The notes under the pieces are model-generated. The model saw only the letters and a program-made list of their open reading frames with translations. It did no database searches and was not told the DNA's origin. Positions 1-5,439 of a stretch of 5,818 nucleotides of DNA are shown one piece after another (the stretch's first letter is position 1; the number at the start of each line of letters is the position of its first letter). The position numbers and the translations under genes are program-made. Location of the stretch: assembly GCA_050010135.1 (NCBI GenBank), contig JBEKLP010000115.1, forward strand, positions 1 to 5,818, in the 5' to 3' direction. This DNA comes from FEN-1073 sp050010135 (lineage in GTDB: Bacteria; Chloroflexota; Anaerolineae; Anaerolineales; RBG-16-64-43).

Positions 1-512
1 TTCCGCACGACGTGGAATCCCGCCTGTTCCACGGTCCGCTGCATCGCCGCCGAGACGTCGCCCGTTTTCCGTCCGGGCCGCATCTGATCGATGGCGGCCA
101 CGAGCGCCTGTTGGGTGGCCTCCATCAGACGCCGCAGCAGCGAGCTCGGATCGCCCACCACCACGCTGAAGGCCGAATCCCCCACGTATCCGTCGATGAT
201 TGCGCCGCAATCCACGCTGACGATGTCGCCCTCGCGGATCTTCTTTTTTCCGGGAATTCCGTGCACCAGTTCTTCGTTCACCGAGACGCAGGTGACGGCC
301 GGATACGGTGGGTCGCCGTACCCCAGGAAAGCCGGCCTGGCGCGATGTTTTTTTAAGACTTCCGCCGCCGCCGCATCGATGTCGGCGGTGGTCACCCCCG
401 CGTGGATGACCGCCTTGGCCGCTTCAAGCGCCAGCGCGTTCACCCGCCCGGCCTCGCGCATGAGGGTCAGTTCCCTGGTCGATTTCAGCGCGATGCCGCG
501 GGAAGGGACCAT
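1..512 (-). CDS. map: Methionine aminopeptidase type I, 3' end cut by window edge
   Basis: This cytosolic metallopeptidase removes the initiator methionine from new proteins. I read 170 codons from an ATG at 512-510; the frame is still open at base 1, so the C-terminal part lies outside. The visible part aligns well with type I Map: an N-terminal MREAGRV segment (residues 18-24), then SVNEELVHGIP (77-87) with the substrate-binding His84 (E. coli His79), then SVDCGAIIDGYVGDSA with metal ligands Asp101 and Asp112 (E. coli Asp97 and Asp108). The sequence stops at GFHVVR, just before the expected CGHGIG metal-ligand motif, so the last ligands cannot be checked. There is no type II insert or N-terminal zinc-finger extension. 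The start lies 2 bases after the adk stop with only a weak GAAGAAG purine run upstream, which points to translational coupling with adk. Identity is secure; completeness is unknown. Confidence 0.97.
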   Translation of the reverse strand, partial: MVPSRGIALKSTRELTLMREAGRVNALALEAAKAVIHAGVTTADIDAAAAEVLKKHRARPAFLGYGDPPYPAVTCVSVNEELVHGIPGKKKIREGDIVSVDCGAIIDGYVGDSAFSVVVGDPSSLLRRLMEATQQALVAAIDQMRPGRKTGDVSAAMQRTVEQAGFHVVR

Positions 513-514
513 GC

Positions 515-1171
515 CTACATCTTCTTCACCGAGGCCAGGAGCTCCTCGGTCACTTCGGCGATCGGTTTCTCTCCGTCGATTTCCGCAAGGACCCCTTTCC
601 GGCGGTAATATTCGATCAGCGGAGTGGTTTGTTCAAAATACACGCGGATCCGGTTCTGGACGGTTTCCGCTTTGTCATCCTCGCGCTGATAGAGCTCCGA
701 GCCGTCCAAGTCGCATTTTCCACTTTGCTTGGGCGGATTGAATTTCTCATGGTAGACATGCCCGCCCGCCCGGCACGACCAGCGCCCCGAAAGACGTTCC
801 ACCAGCGCCTTTTCCGAAACCTTGATATACGGCGCTTTGCGCACCGCACCCAGTTTGGAATCGGCCAGCCATGAGTCCAGCGCCTCCGCCTGCGGTACCG
901 TCCGCGGGAAACCGTCCAGGATCGCCCCCTTCGCGCAATCCGAGTTGCGCATCCGATCCCGGATCATGGAGATGGTCACATCGTCCGGCACCAGTTCGCC
1001 GCGCTGCATGTACCCCTGGGCCAGAATCCCAAGATCCGTCTTCCGTTGCAAATGATCGCGGAACAGATCTCCGGAGGAGATATGCGCCAGCCCGAGCGCC
1101 TGGCTCAAGACTTTCGCCTGGGTGCCTTTTCCGGCCCCCGGGGGACCGAGCAGAACAATTAAATCGGCCAT
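515..1171 (-). CDS. adk: Adenylate kinase, long-lid form with partly lost zinc site
   Basis: Adenylate kinase catalyses ATP + AMP = 2 ADP in the cytosol. The 218-residue length fits the long bacterial form. The P-loop GPPGAGKGT is at residues 9-17, the AMP-binding ISSGDLFR segment at 31-38, DGFPRT at 86-91, and the lid runs from about 126 to 166, starting LSGRWSC and ending ELYQREDD. Long-lid enzymes of Gram-positive type carry four zinc ligands (Cys, Cys, Cys, Cys or Asp). Here positions 133 and 153 are Cys and 156 is Asp, but the second position, 136, is Gly, with a His two residues on at 138. The lid is therefore intermediate between the zinc type and the zinc-free hydrogen-bonded type of E. 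coli. The ATG start is 2 bases after the secY stop, with only a weak GGTGA upstream, so translation is probably coupled to secY. The secY-adk-map order is common in bacterial spc operons. Confidence 0.98.
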   Translation of the reverse strand: MADLIVLLGPPGAGKGTQAKVLSQALGLAHISSGDLFRDHLQRKTDLGILAQGYMQRGELVPDDVTISMIRDRMRNSDCAKGAILDGFPRTVPQAEALDSWLADSKLGAVRKAPYIKVSEKALVERLSGRWSCRAGGHVYHEKFNPPKQSGKCDLDGSELYQREDDKAETVQNRIRVYFEQTTPLIEYYRRKGVLAEIDGEKPIAEVTEELLASVKKM

Positions 1172-1173
1172 GG

Positions 1174-2511
1174 CTATTTCACCAGGAGTGATTCATCGTA
1201 TCCCCGCAGCTTCAATTCCGCTTCGAGGTTGAAATACAGTTCGCGCACAACACCCACGACGATCAGCAATCCGGAGGAAGTGATCAGCAACATGCTGGAG
1301 GAAGACCCATAATTGATGATCATCCGCACCAGGAAGGGCAGAACGGCCACAAACCCAAGGAACAGAGCGCCCGGGAGAGTGATCCGGCGCATGACCTTGG
1401 TCAGATACTTCTGGGTCGCATCGCCGGCCGTCACCCCGGGAATCTGCGCCCCGCTTCGCCGGAGGTTCTCAGCGAAGTTTGCCTGGGTGAATTGGACGTC
1501 GGTGTAGAAAAACGTGAAGACCACCACCAGCAGGAAGTACACCACCCAGTATCCCGAGTTGTTGCTGTTCATAAACTGGACCATGTTCAACGCCACCGAG
1601 TGGAGGACGTTGGCTGGGTTTGGAATCACCTGGGTCACCCAACCCCCGACCACGGCCGGCATGGAAATGAACGTTCCGGCGAAGATCAGCGGGATCATGC
1701 CCGCCATGTTAACCATCAGCGGCAGATTGGCACGCACCGGCATCGCCTGCCGGAAACCGATCCGCCGTCCGGGGTACATCACCGGGATGTTGCGCCGTCC
1801 CTGCTGGACAATGATGATCAGGAAAACGACCGCCACGATCACCAGCACATATACGCCGAGGCTCTGCCAGCGGTGGACTTCATCGGCAAACATCGAGGCA
1901 AAATTGGTCGGGATGCGGGAGACAATTCCCGCGAAAATAATTAACGAGAGCCCCTGGTTCTTCAAGCCGTATTCCGAGATCAGTTCCCCGAGCCAGATGG
2001 CAAACATTGTCCCGGCGGTCATGGTCACGACCACCGCGAAGGACGGCAGGTTCCATCCGAAATTCGGGAACACGGTCACATTACCGATCACCTTGTACAG
2101 CCCGATCTGCGAAAGGGATTGCAGCGCCGCCATGGGAACCGCCACGTAATACGTCCATCGTTCCATCCAACGCTGGTAGCCTTGTGGATCTTCCTTCTGG
2201 CGATCGGCCATGCCGGGAAGAACCGGGGAAAGCAGCTGCAGGATGATCTGCGCCGTGATATAGGGGTACGGTCCCATGGCCAGAACGGAGAAATTGGCAA
2301 GCGTTCCCCCCGAAAGCAAATCCAGGAAGCCAAGGACGGTGCTGTTTTGGTTCTTGAACAAGGCGCGTAGTGCGGCCGGATCGACCCCTGGCACGGGGAT
2401 ATGCGCGGCAATCCGGTAGATGACCAGCAAAAACGCCGTGATCAGGATCCGGTTGCGCAGATCTTCCGCCGCCCAGAGATGCTTCAGAAAATTGATCGCC
2501 TTACGCAGCAT
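1174..2511 (-). CDS. secY: Protein translocase channel subunit SecY
   Basis: SecY forms the membrane channel of the SecYEG translocon, which exports unfolded preproteins with SecA and inserts membrane proteins from the ribosome. The 445-residue product has the expected ten hydrophobic segments, roughly at 21-37, 75-97, 118-138, 155-175, 186-206, 216-236, 265-287, 320-338, 377-397 and 405-423. Family landmarks include PVPGVD (39-44), the glycine-rich plug region before TM2 (about 57-73), PYITAQIILQL (83-93), VNMAGMIPLIFA (267-278) and QFTQANFAENLRRSGAQIPG (340-359). In the cytoplasmic loop between TM8 and TM9 the usual PGxRPG reads PGVTAG, placing Thr361 where E. coli has Arg357. The ATG is preceded by AGGGAG at a 7-base spacing. 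It lies 39 bases after rplO and 2 bases before adk, as expected in a spc operon. Confidence 0.99.
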   Translation of the reverse strand: MLRKAINFLKHLWAAEDLRNRILITAFLLVIYRIAAHIPVPGVDPAALRALFKNQNSTVLGFLDLLSGGTLANFSVLAMGPYPYITAQIILQLLSPVLPGMADRQKEDPQGYQRWMERWTYYVAVPMAALQSLSQIGLYKVIGNVTVFPNFGWNLPSFAVVVTMTAGTMFAIWLGELISEYGLKNQGLSLIIFAGIVSRIPTNFASMFADEVHRWQSLGVYVLVIVAVVFLIIIVQQGRRNIPVMYPGRRIGFRQAMPVRANLPLMVNMAGMIPLIFAGTFISMPAVVGGWVTQVIPNPANVLHSVALNMVQFMNSNNSGYWVVYFLLVVVFTFFYTDVQFTQANFAENLRRSGAQIPGVTAGDATQKYLTKVMRRITLPGALFLGFVAVLPFLVRMIINYGSSSSMLLITSSGLLIVVGVVRELYFNLEAELKLRGYDESLLVK

Positions 2512-2518
2512 GGGAATG

Positions 2519-2524
2519 CTCCCT
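2519..2524 (-). promoter_or_regulatory. secY ribosome binding site, potentially in a small hairpin
   Basis: On the minus strand AGGGAG lies 7 bases before the secY ATG. The same bases belong to GGGA-GCAT-TCCC (2512-2523), an inverted repeat that could form a 4-bp stem immediately before the start codon and partly hide the site. The repeat is visible in the sequence; any effect on translation is inference, and a 4-bp stem is weak. Confidence 0.6.
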
Positions 2525-2550
2525 TTCCGAACCCCGAATGGCCACCGGGT

Positions 2551-3015
2551 TTAACCCTTCGCCTTGCCGGGTTCCCATTCCTCGACTTTGCCGCCCGCCG
2601 CTTCGATCTTGGCACGGGCGCCGCCGCTTACTTTCTGCACGCGCACCGTCAGAGGCACTTTTACTTCGCCGCGTCCAAGAACGGCCACCGGCCGCTTCGG
2701 ATCCGGCAACAGGCCCTGCTCGACCAGAAACTCCGGCGTGATCACCGTTCCCTTGGGAAATTCGGCCAGCAGATCCAAATTTACTTCCCGGTAACTCGTC
2801 TTCTGCAGGGGAGTGAATCCGCGCTTGAAGGGCAGGCGCCGAAAGAAAGGTAGATTTCCGCCTTGGAAATACAGGGAAGGGCCGCCGCCCTGCCGCGCAC
2901 CCTGGCCTTTTGTTCCGCGGCCGGCGGTTTTTCCCTGGCCGGCTGAAATGCCCCGCGCGACCCGCTTCCGCCGATGGGTTGAGCCCGGGTTCGGTGTGAG
3001 TTCATGCAACTTCAT
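2551..3015 (-). CDS. rplO: 50S ribosomal protein L15
   Basis: L15 is a 23S rRNA-binding protein of the large subunit that joins at a late assembly stage. The 154-residue length is normal. The N-terminal arm is basic and glycine-rich, with the hallmark GQGKTAGRGTKGQGAR at residues 26-41, followed by GGNLPFFRRLPFKRGF (52-67). The globular C-terminal part (about 75-150) contains the typical VNLDLLAEFPKGTVITPE and VLGRGEVKVPLTVRV segments. The ATG at 3015 overlaps the rpmD stop in an ATGA arrangement, and AAGGAG inside the end of rpmD (3024-3029, spacing 8 bases) supports the start, so the two genes are probably translationally coupled. The stop is followed by 39 bases before secY. Placement between rpmD and secY is the standard one. 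Confidence 0.98.
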   Translation of the reverse strand: MKLHELTPNPGSTHRRKRVARGISAGQGKTAGRGTKGQGARQGGGPSLYFQGGNLPFFRRLPFKRGFTPLQKTSYREVNLDLLAEFPKGTVITPEFLVEQGLLPDPKRPVAVLGRGEVKVPLTVRVQKVSGGARAKIEAAGGKVEEWEPGKAKG

Positions 3016-3257
3016 CGGCTTTTCTCCTTGCCCGTCCCGGCGTCGACCGATACCAAGTGCCCCACCTTGGCCAACATGCCCGCGAGTTGCGGCGTGTCCG
3101 CCTGTTCGACGGTCTGATTAATGTGCCGCAAACCGAGCGCAACCAGCGTGGCCTTGTGCCGGTAAGTCGTGCCAATCGGGCTTCGGACAAGAGTGATCCG
3201 CAGCACCTTGGCCGTTTTTTTCTTGGCCGGCTTCTTCGCGATTTTCTTCTCAGTCAT
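3012..3257 (-). CDS. rpmD: 50S ribosomal protein L30 with basic N-terminal tail
   Basis: L30 is a small large-subunit protein of about 60 residues in most bacteria. This one is 81 residues. The L30 core starts near residue 17 (AKVLRITLVRSPIG) and includes the ALGLRHINQTVEQADTPQLAGMLAKVGHLVSV segment in two recognisable stretches, about 40-55 and 56-71. In front sits a lysine-rich tail (residues 1-16, MTEKKIAKKPAKKKTA). A GTG at codon 18 could in principle give a short form, but it has no Shine-Dalgarno sequence, while the ATG at 3257 has GGGAG about 10 bases upstream, so I keep the long form. The gene overlaps the end of rpsE by 8 bases and the start of rplO by 4. The order rpsE-rpmD-rplO is the standard spc order and makes the identification firm. 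Confidence 0.96.
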   Translation of the reverse strand: MTEKKIAKKPAKKKTAKVLRITLVRSPIGTTYRHKATLVALGLRHINQTVEQADTPQLAGMLAKVGHLVSVDAGTGKEKSR

Positions 3258-3792
3258 TTGCTTTTCGCTCCCAGAAGGGGATGACGTCGCGCGCTTCTTT
3301 CCCGCGGACTGCCGCCAGCACCTTCGGATCCTTCAATTGATCCAACGCATCCACGGTGGCCGAAACCACATTCAAGACGTTGGCGGACCCCATCGACTTG
3401 GTCAGGATGTCGTGGACTCCCGCCGCTTCCAACACGGCGCGCACGCCGCCCGCGGCAATCACGCCCGTTCCGGGGGAAGCCGGCTTAAGCATGACGATCG
3501 CGCCGCTGCACTTTCCAAGGACCTCGTGCGGTATGGTGGCTTTGGAAAGGGGAATGGCGTGCATCAGGCGGCGGGCTTTTTCCGTCCCTTTGCGAATGGC
3601 GTCGGGTACCGCTTTACTCTTTCCGATCCCCACGCCGATGCGTCCGTGGTTGTCGCCCACGACCACGACGGTCCGGAAGGAGAAATGCCGTCCGCCTTTG
3701 ACGACTTTCGCCACCCGCGAAATATCGATTACCCGTTCGTCGAATTCGGGTTTAATATCTTGATTGGATTCCCGTCTGTCGTTTCGCGCCAT
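3250..3792 (-). CDS. rpsE: 30S ribosomal protein S5
   Basis: S5 is a small-subunit protein near the mRNA entry channel, involved in decoding accuracy. The 180-residue product shows both S5 domains. The N-terminal double-stranded-RNA-binding-like domain spans about 18-81, with RVAKVVKGGRHFSFRTVVVV and GRIGVGIGKSKAVPDAIRKG. The C-terminal domain spans about 88-160, with KPASPGTGVIAAGGVRAVLE and MGSANVLNVVSA. The VKGGR loop (31-35), where spectinomycin-resistance changes are known in other bacteria, looks unaltered. A CGGGAG purine run 6 bases before the ATG supports the start. The gene begins 22 bases after rplR, and its last codons overlap the first 8 bases of rpmD. No frameshift or missing segment is visible. 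Confidence 0.99.
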   Translation of the reverse strand: MARNDRRESNQDIKPEFDERVIDISRVAKVVKGGRHFSFRTVVVVGDNHGRIGVGIGKSKAVPDAIRKGTEKARRLMHAIPLSKATIPHEVLGKCSGAIVMLKPASPGTGVIAAGGVRAVLEAAGVHDILTKSMGSANVLNVVSATVDALDQLKDPKVLAAVRGKEARDVIPFWERKAND

Positions 3793-3814
3793 CGTAAGCT
3801 CCCGTCCCCTGCTG

Positions 3815-4180
3815 CTAGAACTGCAATCCGGCTTCGCGGGCGGCGTCCGCCAGGGCCTTCACGCGCCCGTGGTAGCGGTATCCGCCGCGGTCGAATACCA
3901 CCTGCTGGATTCCCGCCTTTTGCGCCCGCTGGGCCAGTGCCTTGCCCACTTCCTTGGCCTGTTCCGATTTTTTCAGCTTGCCGATCTTTTCGCGCAGTTC
4001 CTTGTCGATGGTCGACACGGCCACCAGGGTTTTCCCCGTGGTGTCATCGATGATCTGCGCGTAGATCTGCGAAAGGCTGCGGTAAACCGAAACCCTCGGC
4101 CGCTGGGATGTTCCCGCTACATGGCGGCGGACGTGCAGGTGGCGTCTGGTTCGTTTTTGCTCACGCGATTTCCGACTCAT
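3815..4180 (-). CDS. rplR: 50S ribosomal protein L18
   Basis: L18 binds 5S rRNA and, with L5, helps attach it to the large subunit at the central protuberance. The 121-residue length is typical. The basic N-terminal tail (residues 1-20) is followed by GTSQRPRVSVYRSLSQIYAQ (23-42, a family hallmark), then VDD-like IDDTTGKTL (44-52). The C-terminal signature VVFDRGGYRYHGRVKALADA is at about 94-113, ending AREAGLQF. The ATG is preceded by GAGG at a 7-base spacing, inside the 15-base gap after rplF. A second ATG at the binding site is out of frame and is ignored. Its partner in 5S rRNA binding, L5, is encoded at the right end of the same window. Confidence 0.98.
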   Translation of the reverse strand: MSRKSREQKRTRRHLHVRRHVAGTSQRPRVSVYRSLSQIYAQIIDDTTGKTLVAVSTIDKELREKIGKLKKSEQAKEVGKALAQRAQKAGIQQVVFDRGGYRYHGRVKALADAAREAGLQF

Positions 4181-4195
4181 GGCTCATCCTCGAAT

Positions 4196-4750
4196 TTATT
4201 TCGTGGCTGCCGCTTTGCCGGCTTTGCCCGCCTTGCGGCGTACGTGTTCGCCGACGTACCGCAGTCCTTTTCCCTTGTACGGTTCCGGAGGCCGAATATG
4301 ACGGATATCGGCCGCCATCTGGCCTACCTGTTCCCGGTCGAACCCCTTCACCTGGATCGTGCGCGCTTTCTCGTCGACGGTAAAAGCGATCCCCGCCGGA
4401 GGTTTGACCGTCACCGGATGCGAAAAGCCCACGCTCAGGACGAGGTCGGCGCCCTTCATTTCCGCCCGATAGCCCACGCCCTCGATCTGCAGATTCCTCT
4501 GGAAGCCCAGGCTGACGCCGGTGACCATATTCTGGACCAGCGCGCGGGCCATGCCGTGCAAAGCGCGCTCCTTGCGGTCATCCGACGAGCGATTCACCTG
4601 GAGTGTGTCGGCTTCACGCACGAAACTCAAGGTCCCCGGGAACGTGCGCACCAGCTCGCCTTTCGGGCCATGCACCTTCACGGTGGTCCCTTCTATTTGA
4701 ATTTGCACTCCGGCCGGTATCTTTACCGGCAAACGTCCGATCCGTGACAC
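4196..4750 (-). CDS. rplF: 50S ribosomal protein L6, GTG start
   Basis: L6 binds 23S rRNA near the sarcin-ricin loop and the factor-binding region. The 184-residue product has the two repeated L6 folds: domain 1 about 1-82 (MSRIGRLPVKIPAGV, KVHGPKGEL) and domain 2 about 83-170 (IEGVGYRAEMKG, LSVGFSHPV), ending in the family signature PPEPYKGKGLRY at 154-165. A short Lys/Ala-rich tail (about 171-184) makes it slightly longer than the E. coli protein. The start is GTG at 4750-4748: it yields the canonical MSRIGR N-terminus and has AAGGAGG 5 bases upstream. A 50-base spacer with a GC-rich hairpin separates it from rpsH, the longest gap in the window. Confidence 0.99.
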   Translation of the reverse strand: MSRIGRLPVKIPAGVQIQIEGTTVKVHGPKGELVRTFPGTLSFVREADTLQVNRSSDDRKERALHGMARALVQNMVTGVSLGFQRNLQIEGVGYRAEMKGADLVLSVGFSHPVTVKPPAGIAFTVDEKARTIQVKGFDREQVGQMAADIRHIRPPEPYKGKGLRYVGEHVRRKAGKAGKAAATK

Positions 4751-4755
4751 GCAAA

Positions 4756-4762
4756 CCTCCTT
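4756..4762 (-). promoter_or_regulatory. Strong ribosome binding site fixing the rplF GTG start
   Basis: On the minus strand AAGGAGG lies 5 bases before a GTG codon. This near-perfect Shine-Dalgarno match, together with the canonical MSRIGR protein start that follows, decides for GTG as the rplF initiation codon. It is the only non-ATG start among the genes whose starts are visible here. Confidence 0.88.
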
Positions 4763-4776
4763 CTACTGCTTCGACC

Positions 4777-4796
4777 CGGCCCGGGAACCCGGACCG
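4777..4796 (-). other. GC-rich hairpin between rpsH and rplF
   Basis: The minus-strand RNA reads CGGUCCGG-GUUC-CCGGGCCG: an 8-bp stem with one G-U pair and a 4-base loop. It lies 4 bases after the rpsH stop and 14 bases before the rplF Shine-Dalgarno sequence. There is no U-tract after it, so it does not look like an intrinsic terminator. It may stabilise or mark the transcript, or tune rplF translation; that is inference. Confidence 0.6.
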
Positions 4797-4800
4797 CGTG

Positions 4801-5211
4801 CTACCATACCTTGCAGATGACTTCCCCGCCCACGCCCAATTTCCGGGCGCGCGCTCCGGTCATGACGCCCTTCGGGGTGGAGACAATCGTCACCCCCAAG
4901 CCCGACAATACGCGCGGGATTTCCCGCTTGCTAGCGTACACCCGCCGGCCGGGACGGCTGACCCGTTCCAGTCCGGTAATCACCGGACGGCGCTCGCGGC
5001 GCTCGCCCATATACTTCATATACAGGCGCAGCACTCCCTGCGGGGTTCCTTCGGCGGCCACTTCGTATTTCTCGATGTAGCCTTCATCCTTGAGAATCTG
5101 CGCCAGCGCGGTTTTCATCTTGGAGCCGGGCATGGCAACCACAGGGTGCCCGGCCAGCAGTCCGTTACGGATGCGGGTGAGCATATCGGCAATAGGATCC
5201 ATAACACTCAT
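4801..5211 (-). CDS. rpsH: 30S ribosomal protein S8
   Basis: S8 is a primary 16S rRNA-binding protein that organises the central domain of the small subunit; in E. coli it also represses the spc operon by binding its mRNA. The 136-residue product starts with the typical DPIADMLTRIRNG (residues 5-17) and contains LERVSRPGRRVYA (81-93), EIPRVLSGLGVTIVSTPKGV (97-116, the RNA-binding region) and the C-terminal GVGGEVICKVW (126-136). I chose the ATG at 5211 because AAGGAG (5221-5226) is 9 bases upstream. The second in-frame ATG, codon 4, is closer to the shorter family start but would lie 18 bases from that site. The gene is flanked by hairpins on both sides. The E. coli S8 target lies near rplX-rplE, which is mostly outside this window. 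Confidence 0.99.
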   Translation of the reverse strand: MSVMDPIADMLTRIRNGLLAGHPVVAMPGSKMKTALAQILKDEGYIEKYEVAAEGTPQGVLRLYMKYMGERRERRPVITGLERVSRPGRRVYASKREIPRVLSGLGVTIVSTPKGVMTGARARKLGVGGEVICKVW

Positions 5212-5220
5212 CAGTTCACT

Positions 5221-5226
5221 CTCCTT
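5221..5226 (-). promoter_or_regulatory. rpsH ribosome binding site directly after a hairpin
   Basis: AAGGAG on the minus strand sits 9 bases before the ATG at 5211 and selects it over the ATG three codons later. The site begins immediately after the last paired base of the 5227-5251 hairpin, so formation of that stem would leave the site exposed rather than bury it. The regulatory meaning is inference. Confidence 0.8.
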
Positions 5227-5251
5227 GGCGGGGCAAAAAACGCCCTCCGCC
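5227..5251 (-). other. Hairpin with six-U loop between rpsN and rpsH
   Basis: The minus-strand RNA can fold as GGCG-(GA bulge)-GGGC, a 7-base loop GUUUUUU, then GCCC-CGCC, giving 8 bp around a 2-base bulge. The 5' arm begins on the last base of the rpsN stop codon and the 3' arm abuts the rpsH Shine-Dalgarno sequence, so the element fills nearly the whole spacer. The U-run is in the loop and not after the stem, so it is not a standard terminator. Possible roles are coupling, RNA processing or protein binding; none is shown by the sequence. Confidence 0.55.
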
Positions 5252-5433
5252 TACCAAGATGCCTTGACCACGCCCGGGATCATCCCGTTGAGCGCCTGCT
5301 CGCGGAAGCAGATGCGGCACAGTTGGAACTTGCGCATATATCCCCTCGGCCGGCCGCACATTTTGCAGCGGTTGCGGACCCGCACCGGATATTTTCGGCG
5401 CGTTTCGCGGATGATGATGGATTTTTTCGCCAT
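5251..5433 (-). CDS. rpsN: 30S ribosomal protein S14, zinc-binding (type Z)
   Basis: S14 is a late-assembling protein of the small-subunit head. The 60-residue length and two CxxC pairs (Cys23, Cys26, Cys39, Cys42) identify the short zinc-ribbon form, as opposed to the roughly 100-residue zinc-free form of E. coli. Other landmarks are the basic N-terminus MAKKS, RNRCKMCGRPRGYMRKF (20-36) and the C-terminal GMIPGVVKASW. All four zinc ligands are intact. Such genes are often named rpsZ or rpsN1. The ATG lies 6 bases after the rplE stop, with AAGGGA overlapping the end of rplE as a likely ribosome binding site, spacing about 9 bases. Its position between rplE and rpsH is the standard one. Confidence 0.99.
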   Translation of the reverse strand: MAKKSIIIRETRRKYPVRVRNRCKMCGRPRGYMRKFQLCRICFREQALNGMIPGVVKASW

Positions 5434-5439
5434 GGTCGA

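Noticed and set aside
348..354. A run of seven A residues in the map coding strand (TTA AAA AAA) as a programmed frameshift site.
   Set aside because: The zero frame continues into perfect Map motifs on both sides. There is no obvious stimulatory stem or Shine-Dalgarno element, and map is not known for frameshifting. The long open alternative frame after it is explained by GC-rich composition.
91..741. A 216-codon plus-strand open frame across map and adk.
   Set aside because: It is antisense to two recognised genes, low in complexity (Ser/Arg/Ala/Pro-rich) and has no domain I recognise.
5200..5202. The second in-frame ATG of rpsH (codon 4) as the true start.
   Set aside because: It would give a start closer to the common family form, but lies 18 bases from the AAGGAG site, whereas the first ATG is at a normal 9-base spacing.
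4777..5251. The two intergenic hairpins as intrinsic terminators.
   Set aside because: Neither is followed by a U-tract on the transcribed strand, and essential operon genes continue downstream of both.
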